DNA of 64,000 bases from assembly GCA_030682795.1 (NCBI GenBank), contig JAUXNJ010000047.1, positions 62,001-126,000 on the forward strand, read 5' to 3'. Positions within the stretch are counted from its first letter, which is position 1, and every line of letters begins with the position of its first letter. The notes under the pieces are model-generated. The model saw nothing but the letters and a program-made list of their open reading frames with translations. It ran no database searches and was not told where the DNA came from. This document shows positions 45,296 to 54,363 of the stretch, piece by piece. Made by a program: the position numbers and the translations under genes. The DNA is from Sphingobacteriaceae bacterium (GTDB lineage Bacteria; Bacteroidota; Bacteroidia; UBA7662).

Positions 45296-45715
45296 TTAGC
45301 CTTCTGGGCCAAAATATTCGACAAAATTCCGTTCTGTTTCGTAAAGTTTGATACTGTGCAAACGATAGTTTTCAGCATTCAAATGTGGACTGAGCTGTTC
45401 CCAAATACCCATCGCGATATTTTCAGTAGAGGCCATTTTGCCTTGCATAAAAGGCACATCTAAGTTGATATTGCTGTGGTCTAGCACATCAATCACATAG
45501 GTTTTGATGATGCTACTCATGAGCTTAAGGTCAATGATAAAGCCCGTTTCTGGGTCTGGAGTGCCCTTTAAAGTCACATACAGGTCGAAATTATGACCAT
45601 GCCAGTTTTTATTAGAGCATTTTCCAAATACCTCTTCATTTTTGGCATCTGACCAATTGGGGTTCCATAATTTGTGAGCTGCGTTAAAATGCTCTTTGCG
45701 TGTTAAATAGATCAT
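45296..45715 (-). CDS. 6-pyruvoyltetrahydropterin synthase/QueD-family enzyme, PTPS-like
   Basis: The 139-residue T-fold enzyme acts on dihydroneopterin triphosphate. It has the zinc His in EHFNAAHKL and HGH in CSNKNWHGHNFDLYV, then GFIIDLKLMSSIIK, VLDHSNINLDVPF, STENIAMGIWEQL and the catalytic-type KLYETERNFVEYFG. The spacing FGKCSNKNWHGHN is that of eukaryotic 6-pyruvoyltetrahydropterin synthase rather than of E. coli QueD (C-x3-HGH). The product could be 6-pyruvoyltetrahydropterin, or 6-carboxytetrahydropterin for queuosine. No other queuosine genes are adjacent. The start is the ATG at 45715. Confidence 0.88.
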   Translation of the reverse strand: MIYLTRKEHFNAAHKLWNPNWSDAKNEEVFGKCSNKNWHGHNFDLYVTLKGTPDPETGFIIDLKLMSSIIKTYVIDVLDHSNINLDVPFMQGKMASTENIAMGIWEQLSPHLNAENYRLHSIKLYETERNFVEYFGPEG

Positions 45716-45731
45716 ATGCGAAATCAGGCCG

Positions 45732-45739
45732 CAAATATA
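45732..45739 (-). promoter_or_regulatory. -7 element TATATTTG before the PTPS-like gene
   Basis: This is an exact TAnnTTTG match on the minus strand, ending 16 bases before the ATG at 45715, so the leader would be about 10 bases. Confidence 0.5.
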
Positions 45740-45857
45740 CAACAGGAAGTGCGTATTGAAAATTGTAGCAGCCCCACGAACTGGGCTTTTTAGGAAATCA
45801 GACCGTGTTTCAATCGATTTTAATGTATGAAATGCATAATTTCGGTATAATTGAGTC

Positions 45858-45865
45858 TATTTTTG
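45858..45865 (+). promoter_or_regulatory. -7 element TATTTTTG abutting hldD
   Basis: This is an exact TAnnTTTG match ending 4 bases before the hldD ATG at 45870. The usual distance to the transcription start places it at the start codon, implying leaderless or near-leaderless mRNA. Confidence 0.5.
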
Positions 45866-45869
45866 AGTC

Positions 45870-46838
45870 ATGATAGTAGTTACTGGTGCAGCAGGTTTTA
45901 TTGGAAGCTGTTTGGTTGCAGGATTAAATGAAGCAGGGTATAACGACTTGGTGCTGGTAGATGATTTCAGTAGAGCCGATAAATTGCTGAATTACAGTCA
46001 TAAACGCTATTCACACTTGATTCCTCGCGATGATTTTTTTGCCTGGCTTGAAAAAGAACAGGCCTCGGTGCAGTATATTTTTCATTTGGGGGCTCGTACA
46101 GATACCACCGAATTTGATGTCAACATTCACACCCGCTTGAACTTTGAATATAGCAAAGATATTTGGCTGGCTTGCGTGCGCTACGGCATCCCTCTTGTAT
46201 ATGCCTCCAGCGCTGCAACTTATGGGGATGGGGCTTACGGTTTTGATGACGAAGATGCCGAAATACTCCCCAAGCTAAAGCCCTTAAATCCCTATGGAGA
46301 TTCCAAACAGGCCTTTGATCTTTGGGCGCTTTCACAAGAAAAAAAGCCGTATCAGTGGGTGGGGCTCAAGTTTTTTAATGTTTACGGTCCAAACGAATAC
46401 CACAAAGGCCGCATGGCATCGGTTATTTTTCATGCATACAATCAAATTTTGGCAACAAAACGCATGAGCTTATTTAGATCACATCGGTCTGACTATGCAG
46501 ATGGGGGTCAATTGCGTGATTTTATTTATGTGAAAGATGTGGTAAAGGTGTGCCTGTGGCTGATGCAGCATCGCAAGGTGACAGGCCTCTATAATTTAGG
46601 TACAGGTCAAGCGCGCACCTTTGTGGACTTGGCCAAAGGCGTATTTAAAGCGATGGGGGTAGTAGAGCAAATCAGCTTTGTTGACACCCCGGCAGACATT
46701 CGTGAAAAGTATCAATATTTTACCGAGGCTAAAATGGACAAACTCCAGAAAGCCGGATATCCGCATGCATTTGTAGCTTTGGAAGCTGGCATTCATGATT
46801 ATGTTGTACACTATTTGACAGAAAGCAAGCATTTCTAA
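45870..46838 (+). CDS. hldD: ADP-L-glycero-D-manno-heptose 6-epimerase
   Basis: HldD epimerises ADP-D,D-heptose to ADP-L,D-heptose for the LPS inner core. The 322-residue SDR enzyme has the Rossmann motif VTGAAGFIGSCLVAGLNEAG, the LVDDFSRADK segment typical of HldD, IFHLGARTDTTEFD, YASSAATYGD, the catalytic YxxxK in NPYGDSKQAFD, and FFNVYGPNEYHKGRMASV. It is the first gene of a three-gene operon: the following kinase gene overlaps by one base (TAATG). It suggests the organism makes heptose-containing LPS. Confidence 0.96.
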   Translation: MIVVTGAAGFIGSCLVAGLNEAGYNDLVLVDDFSRADKLLNYSHKRYSHLIPRDDFFAWLEKEQASVQYIFHLGARTDTTEFDVNIHTRLNFEYSKDIWLACVRYGIPLVYASSAATYGDGAYGFDDEDAEILPKLKPLNPYGDSKQAFDLWALSQEKKPYQWVGLKFFNVYGPNEYHKGRMASVIFHAYNQILATKRMSLFRSHRSDYADGGQLRDFIYVKDVVKVCLWLMQHRKVTGLYNLGTGQARTFVDLAKGVFKAMGVVEQISFVDTPADIREKYQYFTEAKMDKLQKAGYPHAFVALEAGIHDYVVHYLTESKHF

Positions 46839-49800
46839 TGGATAAAAAACGCTTGTTTGAATTGATTGTATGGGTACTTTTTGGTGCTTTTTTGTTGTTG
46901 GGTGTATACAACCAAATATCTGTTCGGCAAAAAACAACGGATTATTTACAAGATGCTGCAAAACGCTTCGAGAATAAATTAAAGGAGGCTGATCAAACTT
47001 TTCAAAAGTGGCTGAAAAGAAGTGAGCATTTAAAAGATGCGCCTTTTGAGGCTTGGTATGCGCTGGAACAAGATTTCCCCATGACGGAAGAGGTTGTGGT
47101 GTGGGAAAACGACAGCCTCATTTATTGGAGTGGCACACGACTTACCATAGAGGATATCAAGGGACTTCGGCCTGGCTTTGTTGTTTTAAAAAACCTCATT
47201 GGGTATCACTTTGTGAAGGAAAGCAAAAATCGAAGACAGTCGTATGTTTTAAAACTCAAAAATAATTACGAGGAGGAAAATCAATATTTAAAAAACGAAT
47301 TGTTCAACGCAATCGATGGTGGCGATGACATACGATTGCTAGATAAATCGGAAAATGGCACGGCCGTTAAGGACCCTTCTGGTGCCACTGCTTTCAAAAT
47401 AGGACTGGCGTATAATCAACGTACCATTAATTTAACTAGTCGTGAGCGCTCCTCAGCTAGGTATTTTATCATGTCTATCGCTTTGGCGATTCTTCTGTTT
47501 TTTCTGCGTTTAGAATTTGCAGTTATCGCAAATCGACCCTGGTACAGTTTGTTTGAGTTCGCATTGCCTTTGATTGTTATTCGTGTTTTGCTCTTTACAT
47601 ATCGTGATTCTATAGGCCTGTCGTCATTAGAGTTGTTCGACCCAAAGATTTTCGCTTCTCACTGGTTACTACCCTCCTTTGGGGATCTACTGCTTCATTT
47701 ACTCTTGCTGATTTTGCCTTTGGCCTTTTTATTTCGTTACCGAGTTATATACCACCGATGTGTTTTGCAAATCGGTGGTTTATTTCGACAACCTTTAATA
47801 ATTTTCATAGCGAATACCTTCTTTATTTTGCTTTTTCTGGTGAGTTTACTCATAAGCAGGGATTTGGTATTTAGCAGTGACATTCCCATTGGTTTAGAAT
47901 TCATATTCGATTTCAATGGCTATACGTACTTGGCTATTTTTACTTATTTGATTTTCATTGGAATGAATGCGGCCTCTTTTTACCTGCATTTTAAATACAT
48001 CCTTAAAAATATCTCAACTGGAAAAACAACGGTATTACTACTCCTTACTGCATTATTCATTTATTGGTTGTTTTCGTTTACCGGAGAAGTCGTTTGGCTT
48101 AAATTGTATTGGCGATGGTGGGTGTTTTTGTTGTTTTGCTTATTATTTCTACACGCTTTTAGCAGCATTAAGTGGCGCTTCGGCTTTTATTTTAATGTCT
48201 TAATTGCTTTGTGGAGCCTGTTTTTGGGTTATCAAGTGAGTGAAGCACTTTATCGCAAGCAAATAGAAAATGCGCGTTATACCGCTCGCAAAATATTTGC
48301 CCCCAACGATCCTACTGCCATTTATTTACTGCTCGACCTCATTCCTAAAATGCAGCAAGATGAAGAGATTAAGGATTACAAAATCAAGAATACCACAAGT
48401 CCCAATTCCTTACAAAACAGACTCCAATATGTTTATTTAAAAGGTTACCTCGAGAAGTATAGTTTACAAGATGCTGTGATCCTAGCTGGACAAGCACTTG
48501 AGGAGCATCAAATAAACGGTTTTAAGGAGGATCTGCAGCAAATTGATCGCTTCAGTATGTTGCGTCAATTCAAACAAAATGCACGTCAAGGCTACTCTTT
48601 GAGGGTTCCTTTTCAAAGCGATCGAAATCATATTGACACCCTGGTATTGCGATTGGTGCAAAAGAGCTTAAAACCAGATAGCCCTTTTCCTGGTCTGCTT
48701 GTGGAAGGGGACTTTGTGCAACGCCGAACTTTCAATAGCTTCTCTTTTGCTTTGTATGAAAACGGATTGCTGATACAGCAGGGAGGCAAATATCCTTATC
48801 AACTTGTTTCCAGTAGCTGGGTAGGTATTTCCGACGAATACAGCTTGTTGGAAATTGATAACCTTTCGCATTTTATCTATAAGCCTGATGAGTTTAACAT
48901 CATTGTTGTCAGCTTTGGATCAAGTGGCTGGATACGTGCGTTGGCTTTGTCATCGGGCCTTTTTTTGTTAATGATTCTGTTGCTTTTTTTGTTTAACAGA
49001 CTTGCTAATACGCAGTTTAATTGGCAGTTGTTTTTCAGGCTGAATTATCGAAATAGAATTGAAATCGCATTAATTGGTTCGGTACTCACCATAATGGTAG
49101 TTATTGGCTACGTGACCATTACTTATACCGTATTGAGGAGCCGAGGAAATACCGAAGAATTAGTTACTTCTCGCTTGCAAGATATTCAAGCTGCGGTAGA
49201 AGTTATTTTACGCTCAAAGCAAGGGGGGATGAGTCTTGGATTTCGAGAGGATTATCAACTGAATCAGGTTGCAGCTAACTTATCGGCCGACTTCTCAATC
49301 TATGGATCCGATGGTCTTGTTAAGTACAGTACACAAGAAAAGTTATTTGAACGTAATTTATTGTCAGAATTGGCCCAGCCGGATGCTTTTTACCAGGTTG
49401 TAAGGCTGCAGCAAACCGTTTATCTCCAGAATGAAAAGGTTGGGCAATTTGCCTTCAAATCTGCTTATGTTCCTTTAAGAGATTCAAAAGGGGAGCTGAT
49501 GGGCATGCTAAATATGCCTTCTTTTGATACAGATGTTCTTGAAAAGGCAGAGCTTAATGAGTTTGTTGGCAATCTATTGAGCTTATATTTTATCATGCTG
49601 CTTTTAGCAGGCGTAATTGTTTTGGTATTGGCTGAGCGCATCACGTCCCCCATCAAATTACTTACAGAGGTCATTCTTAAAACCAAAGCAGGTATGCGTA
49701 ACCAAATGCCTGCCTGGAAGCGCGACGATGAAATTGGGGCGTTGATTAGCAGTTACAACAATATGGTGGAAGAGCTCGACCAAAGCGCCAAGCTCTTGGC

Positions 49801-50536
49801 ACGCTCTGAGCGGGAGTCGGCTTGGCGTGAAATGGCACGACAAATTGCGCATGAAATTCGTAATCCGCTAACTCCAATGAAGCTGAAGCTGCAAAGGATG
49901 TTGCGTGATTATGCTGAAAACCCAACCAGGTTTAGCGAACGCTTCAGGTCTGAGGCTTTGTTGGTGCTTGAACAAATTGATGTACTAGCAGCTGTAGCGG
50001 GAGAATTCAGCTCTTTTGCACAGGTGCAGGTGGGCGAAAAGCAGCCGTTTGATTTACGCATGAATCTGTTTTCGGTTTTGGGACTGTATGAACAACAAAT
50101 GTCCATTAGTTTTGAAGACGATTTAGCCGGCTTACCGGTAATGCCGTACTCGGAGGCGGTGTTAAATGAGGTGCAGGATTGGCCTCCTTGTATTTCATAT
50201 GGCGATGCCTTACAAGTGCAGCGGGTTTTTCAAAATTTACTCAAAAATGCCATGCAGTCTGTGCCAGAAGATCGACATCCAGAGATTCAAATACGTTTGT
50301 ATCGTGTGGATTCCTATTTTGCTATTGATTTTATTGACAACGGTAATGGCATCAGTATTGAGAATCGGGAGCGCATATTTCAGCCAAACTTCACTACCAA
50401 AAGCTCTGGCATGGGGCTGGGACTAGCTATCGTCAAAAAGATTATCGAACAAAACGAGGGGAACATCGGCTTTGAAACAACAGAAGGGTTGGGAACTCGT
50501 TTTTATGTACAATTCCCTGTTCATCAGGATTCTTAA
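46838..50536 (+). CDS. Giant NtrY-like multi-pass sensor histidine kinase
   Basis: The 1232-residue membrane kinase has an N-terminal helix (LIVWVLFGAFLLLGVY), a first sensor region to about 200, and a block of some seven membrane helices (about 205-470, for example YFIMSIALAILLFFLRLEF and YLAIFTYLIFIGMNAASFY). A soluble segment follows, then two helices near 710-760, a PAS/cache-like periplasmic region (RLQDIQAAVEVILRSKQGG), a last helix (YFIMLLLAGVIVLVLAERI) and HAMP. The kinase core has His about 1005 in AHEIRNPLTPMKLKLQRML and GMGLGLAIVKKIIEQNEG, and resembles NtrY. No response regulator is adjacent. It is in one operon with hldD and the large outer-membrane protein. Confidence 0.9.
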   Translation: MDKKRLFELIVWVLFGAFLLLGVYNQISVRQKTTDYLQDAAKRFENKLKEADQTFQKWLKRSEHLKDAPFEAWYALEQDFPMTEEVVVWENDSLIYWSGTRLTIEDIKGLRPGFVVLKNLIGYHFVKESKNRRQSYVLKLKNNYEEENQYLKNELFNAIDGGDDIRLLDKSENGTAVKDPSGATAFKIGLAYNQRTINLTSRERSSARYFIMSIALAILLFFLRLEFAVIANRPWYSLFEFALPLIVIRVLLFTYRDSIGLSSLELFDPKIFASHWLLPSFGDLLLHLLLLILPLAFLFRYRVIYHRCVLQIGGLFRQPLIIFIANTFFILLFLVSLLISRDLVFSSDIPIGLEFIFDFNGYTYLAIFTYLIFIGMNAASFYLHFKYILKNISTGKTTVLLLLTALFIYWLFSFTGEVVWLKLYWRWWVFLLFCLLFLHAFSSIKWRFGFYFNVLIALWSLFLGYQVSEALYRKQIENARYTARKIFAPNDPTAIYLLLDLIPKMQQDEEIKDYKIKNTTSPNSLQNRLQYVYLKGYLEKYSLQDAVILAGQALEEHQINGFKEDLQQIDRFSMLRQFKQNARQGYSLRVPFQSDRNHIDTLVLRLVQKSLKPDSPFPGLLVEGDFVQRRTFNSFSFALYENGLLIQQGGKYPYQLVSSSWVGISDEYSLLEIDNLSHFIYKPDEFNIIVVSFGSSGWIRALALSSGLFLLMILLLFLFNRLANTQFNWQLFFRLNYRNRIEIALIGSVLTIMVVIGYVTITYTVLRSRGNTEELVTSRLQDIQAAVEVILRSKQGGMSLGFREDYQLNQVAANLSADFSIYGSDGLVKYSTQEKLFERNLLSELAQPDAFYQVVRLQQTVYLQNEKVGQFAFKSAYVPLRDSKGELMGMLNMPSFDTDVLEKAELNEFVGNLLSLYFIMLLLAGVIVLVLAERITSPIKLLTEVILKTKAGMRNQMPAWKRDDEIGALISSYNNMVEELDQSAKLLARSERESAWREMARQIAHEIRNPLTPMKLKLQRMLRDYAENPTRFSERFRSEALLVLEQIDVLAAVAGEFSSFAQVQVGEKQPFDLRMNLFSVLGLYEQQMSISFEDDLAGLPVMPYSEAVLNEVQDWPPCISYGDALQVQRVFQNLLKNAMQSVPEDRHPEIQIRLYRVDSYFAIDFIDNGNGISIENRERIFQPNFTTKSSGMGLGLAIVKKIIEQNEGNIGFETTEGLGTRFYVQFPVHQDS

Positions 50537-53500
50537 ATGACAAGAAGCTTCCTTTGTATTTGTTTTGCTTTCGTACTGCTGTTAGGCAATAAGGGCCTTG
50601 CACAAGAACTTGAAAGCAAAAGAAATAAGGTGATTTTTGTAACGGATTCAGTGACCGCAATTGATTCTCTACCTATCATTTCGCAGAGTTTATTCATTCG
50701 TGTCATAAATGGCGCTTGGGTAAATATACCCGATTCAATTATGATTTATCAAAAATTTATAAATTCAACTCAATATATAAATGATACTATTGAGCTGCAA
50801 TACAGGGTGCTTTTATACAATTTTGGACAATCGATTTATAACAAAGACCCCAGGTTGAGCACTGATATTCAATTCGCTCGTGAAAATCCTTTTAATGTTT
50901 TACCTGAACGTCCTCAAGCAGATAATCTTTTTGACTTTCAACAACTCAACAAACAAGTCAGCATTTCTAGGGGATTGGGCGTGGGTAACAACCAGAATTT
51001 AGTTTTGAATTCAGGTTTCAATCTTCAATTATCTGGCAGATTAACTGATTCAGTAGAGTTGCTTGCCAGCATGACCGATAATAACTTGCCTTTTCAACCG
51101 GATGGTTATACCCAGCAGTTACAAGATTTTGACAGAGTTTTTGTGCAAATAAGGGATCGAAAAAACAGTTTAATCGTGGGCGATTACGATCTTACCAGGC
51201 CCAATAGCTACTTTCTCAACTTCTTCAAAAATGTAAAGGGCGCCCGGATTGACAACTCTATTACTTCCCTAGGGAAAGGTCAACTCAAACAAACTGCCAG
51301 TTTTTCAGCCGCACGCGGTCAATTTGGACGCAATGTTTTTTTAGGAAGAGAAGGTAACCAAGGGCCCTATCGACTCACGGGCACCAATCCTGGTGAATTT
51401 ATAGTGGTGTTAGCTGGCTCTGAGCGCATTTACATCGATGGTGAATTGCTCAAGCGCGGGGAGCAATACGATTATGTAATCGATTACAATACGGCGGATC
51501 TTACCTTTACACCGAACCGACTGATTACCAATCAAAGCAGGATCATTGCCGAGTTTGAGTACGCCAATCAAGCTTTTGCACGGAGTATTGCCTATTACGG
51601 AGCTGATTACGAGCAAAATCGTATGAAGATTGGTTTCCATACCTATCGCGAATCTGACAACCGCAATCAACCACTTTTTCAGGACCTCACCAACGAACAA
51701 CAGCGATTCTTAAGCACCTTAGGCGATTCGGTGGCCACAGCAGCTTTTCCCTCGGCCATTGAAAGTCCGTTCGATGGCCGGCAAGTACGCTACAAACAAA
51801 TCGATTCCTTGGGCTTTTCACCTGTGTATGTTTACAGCATCAATCCCGACTCGGCACGTTTTTCGGTGAGTTTTAGTTTGGTAGGCCAAGGCAAGGGCGA
51901 TTACATTCCTGCCGTATCTACAGCCAATGGACGGGTATTTCAGTGGGTGGCACCGGAAGTCAACAATGGCGATACCTTGCGCAAGGGCACACATGCAGCA
52001 GTGATCCGACTCACTGCCCCCAATCGATTGCAAATGAGTACCCTAAATGCCTCCTTGCCACTTGATAAATATACCGATTTGCAGCTGGAAGGAGCCCGTT
52101 CGTTAAACGATCAAAACCTCTTTTCCGAAATTAATAATGAAAACAACCAGGGATATGCATTTAAAGCCAAGTTGCAGACCAATCGCCCAATCAATACCGC
52201 AGGTAAACTTAAAGTGCGTGCTGGTATAGATGTAGAATGGCTCGATGACAATTTTAAGATTGTGCAGCCCTATCGGAATATGGAATTTGCCCGTGACTGG
52301 AACGTGCCTGCTCTTTATGCTGAGCAGCAGGAGCGCATGACCGGCTTTTTGCTTGGATTGAGTTACAAAGATTCATCGCGACTGGATTATAATTTTAAGC
52401 AGTATCTCATTTCAGATGTCTATCAAGGCTACCGCCAAGGGCTTTTAGGAATGCACCAAGATAAAAACACCCAAGCGGCCGTTGCGTACGACGTGCTTTC
52501 GTCGAGTTCCGCTTTTTTTGAGGGCGATTATGTGCGGGCCAAGGCCAATATCCAGCGTAAATTTGGCAAATTCCAGGCAGGGGCTTCCTACGAGTTGGAA
52601 GATAACTTGGTGTACCGACCTGGTACCGATACCCTGGCCAATAACAGCTTTAGGTTCGATATCGCCAATCTTTTTGTGAGTTACCAAACCGCAGCCTTTG
52701 ATAAAATTAGTTTGCGATATACTTATCGGAACGATCTGCTGCCCTTTGGGCTACCAGAGCTGCAAGAAACTCAAACGGGTCACAGCTACACCTTGGCCAC
52801 CGAACTTAACCGTTGGGAAGACCACCTTTTTAAGTTAACAGCCACTTACCGCTTGCTCAACACCTTTGAAACCCCAGAACAAGCGGCTAACAGGGAAGGG
52901 AACTACCTCGGTCAGCTTGAATACAGCGGCAATTTTTTCAAAAAGCTCTTGACCTGGAGCAGCTTTTATTCTTTTTCGCAGGGACAAGAGCTGCGTCGCG
53001 AGATTGCGTATTTGGAGGTTCCCCGCGGGCAAGGCAATTACACTTGGATCGATTATAATGAGAATGGGGTGCAAGAACTCGATGAGTTTGAACTCTCCTT
53101 TTTCAGCGACCAGGCTAACTATATTAAAATTTTTATACCTGGAAATACCTTTGTGGCAACCTATTCCAACAAATTCAACCAAACCCTGCAGCTGAATCCT
53201 GCGAATTTGCTTTCTAAAAAGCATTGGTTAGCGCGCTTCAGCAACCTCACCGCCTTCTCCATGGAGCAAAAAAACCAAGGGGATAATGCCATCAGCTTTC
53301 TCAATCCCTTTGATTTGCGTTTAGAAGATACCTCTTTGGTGGCCGCCAATGGCAATATTCGCAATACCCTGTTCTTCAACCGAAACAGCCCCAAATTTGG
53401 CATTGATCTGGGCTACCAACGCAATTTGCAGCGCATATTATTGGCCAATGGAACTGAAACAAGGGAAAATACCGATCAAAATATTCGGTTGCGCTGGAAT

Positions 53501-54007
53501 TTGCTGCAGCAACTCAATTTCGAAAGTCTGTTGCAAAGAGGTCAACGTTTGCTCACTGCCGATTTGTTTGCGGTTCGGAATTACAATATTAGACAGGCTG
53601 AATGGATTCCGGCATTGAATTGGACCGCCAATAGCAAGCTGCGATTAGGTGTGAAATACGCCTACCGTCAGAAGCAAAACAATCGCCCATTATTAGAGAA
53701 TGAAACGGCGACGGAAAGCGTGAATATACAAGAATTAGGAGGGGAAATTAATTACAATTTACTGGCTTCAAGTGCTATTCGCATCACCTTTTCTAATATC
53801 AATAATGCCTTTATTGGAGATCCTAACAGTCCTGTAGGCTTTGAAATGCTCCAAGGCTTGTTACCAGGCAGCAACCAGGTTTGGTCGGTTAGTTTGTTTC
53901 GAAAGCTTTCGAATAACTTGCAACTTAACCTTACTTACGATGGCCGTAATTCAGAAAATTCAGCTGTGGTACATACCGGCAGGGTACAGGCCAGGTTAGT
54001 GTTCTAG
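50537..54007 (+). CDS. Large conserved outer-membrane protein of unknown function (1156 aa)
   Basis: The protein has a signal peptide (cleavage near GLAQ). An N-terminal region contains SRGLGVGNNQNLVLNSGFNL, ASMTDNNLPFQPDGYTQQLQ and FDRVFVQI, the kind of motifs also found in the SprA/gliding secretion barrel family. A beta-rich domain with GPYRLTG, ERIYIDGELLKRGEQYDYVI and DYNTADLTFTPNRLI follows. The long C-terminal half alternates aromatic and polar residues, ending GRVQARLVF, as expected of a barrel strand. I infer a large outer-membrane barrel; the function is unknown. The ATG follows the kinase stop without a gap. The stop shares CTAG with the convergent csaA stop. Confidence 0.72.
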   Translation: MTRSFLCICFAFVLLLGNKGLAQELESKRNKVIFVTDSVTAIDSLPIISQSLFIRVINGAWVNIPDSIMIYQKFINSTQYINDTIELQYRVLLYNFGQSIYNKDPRLSTDIQFARENPFNVLPERPQADNLFDFQQLNKQVSISRGLGVGNNQNLVLNSGFNLQLSGRLTDSVELLASMTDNNLPFQPDGYTQQLQDFDRVFVQIRDRKNSLIVGDYDLTRPNSYFLNFFKNVKGARIDNSITSLGKGQLKQTASFSAARGQFGRNVFLGREGNQGPYRLTGTNPGEFIVVLAGSERIYIDGELLKRGEQYDYVIDYNTADLTFTPNRLITNQSRIIAEFEYANQAFARSIAYYGADYEQNRMKIGFHTYRESDNRNQPLFQDLTNEQQRFLSTLGDSVATAAFPSAIESPFDGRQVRYKQIDSLGFSPVYVYSINPDSARFSVSFSLVGQGKGDYIPAVSTANGRVFQWVAPEVNNGDTLRKGTHAAVIRLTAPNRLQMSTLNASLPLDKYTDLQLEGARSLNDQNLFSEINNENNQGYAFKAKLQTNRPINTAGKLKVRAGIDVEWLDDNFKIVQPYRNMEFARDWNVPALYAEQQERMTGFLLGLSYKDSSRLDYNFKQYLISDVYQGYRQGLLGMHQDKNTQAAVAYDVLSSSSAFFEGDYVRAKANIQRKFGKFQAGASYELEDNLVYRPGTDTLANNSFRFDIANLFVSYQTAAFDKISLRYTYRNDLLPFGLPELQETQTGHSYTLATELNRWEDHLFKLTATYRLLNTFETPEQAANREGNYLGQLEYSGNFFKKLLTWSSFYSFSQGQELRREIAYLEVPRGQGNYTWIDYNENGVQELDEFELSFFSDQANYIKIFIPGNTFVATYSNKFNQTLQLNPANLLSKKHWLARFSNLTAFSMEQKNQGDNAISFLNPFDLRLEDTSLVAANGNIRNTLFFNRNSPKFGIDLGYQRNLQRILLANGTETRENTDQNIRLRWNLLQQLNFESLLQRGQRLLTADLFAVRNYNIRQAEWIPALNWTANSKLRLGVKYAYRQKQNNRPLLENETATESVNIQELGGEINYNLLASSAIRITFSNINNAFIGDPNSPVGFEMLQGLLPGSNQVWSVSLFRKLSNNLQLNLTYDGRNSENSAVVHTGRVQARLVF

Positions 54008-54363
54008 CCGATTCTGAGTCCATTCGCAGCTTCCTGTTCTGGTTGTAGCATAATGACCTTACCTTGCGCGTCAACAGCTCCCAATACCAAACATTCCGAT
54101 ATAAAATTGGCTATTTGTTTGGGGGGGAAGTTGACAACGGCGATAACCTGTTTACCTACCAAACTGTCAGGGCTGTACAAATCTGTAATTTGGGCCGAAG
54201 ACTGCTTGATGCCAATGTTGGTTCCAAAGTCAATTCGTAATTGATAGGCAGGCTTACGGGCCTGTTCAAACACCTGAGCGGCTATGATGGTGCCTACGCG
54301 CATGTCCACTTGCTCAAATGTGGCCCAATCGAGTGTGCCTATTTGATGAGTTTCATCAGCCAT
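54004..54363 (-). CDS. csaA: CsaA-type tRNA-binding/chaperone protein
   Basis: The 119-residue OB-fold protein starts near WATFEQVDMRVGTIIAAQVFEQARKPAYQLRIDFG, followed by GIKQSSAQITDLYSPDSLVGKQVIAVVNFPPKQI and the closing DAQGKVIMLQPEQ. This is the CsaA/EMAP-II-like tRNA-binding family; CsaA binds tRNA and has been described as an export-related chaperone. The gene overlaps the upstream aldehyde dehydrogenase gene by 25 bases, so they are co-transcribed. Confidence 0.93.
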   Translation of the reverse strand: MADETHQIGTLDWATFEQVDMRVGTIIAAQVFEQARKPAYQLRIDFGTNIGIKQSSAQITDLYSPDSLVGKQVIAVVNFPPKQIANFISECLVLGAVDAQGKVIMLQPEQEAANGLRIG

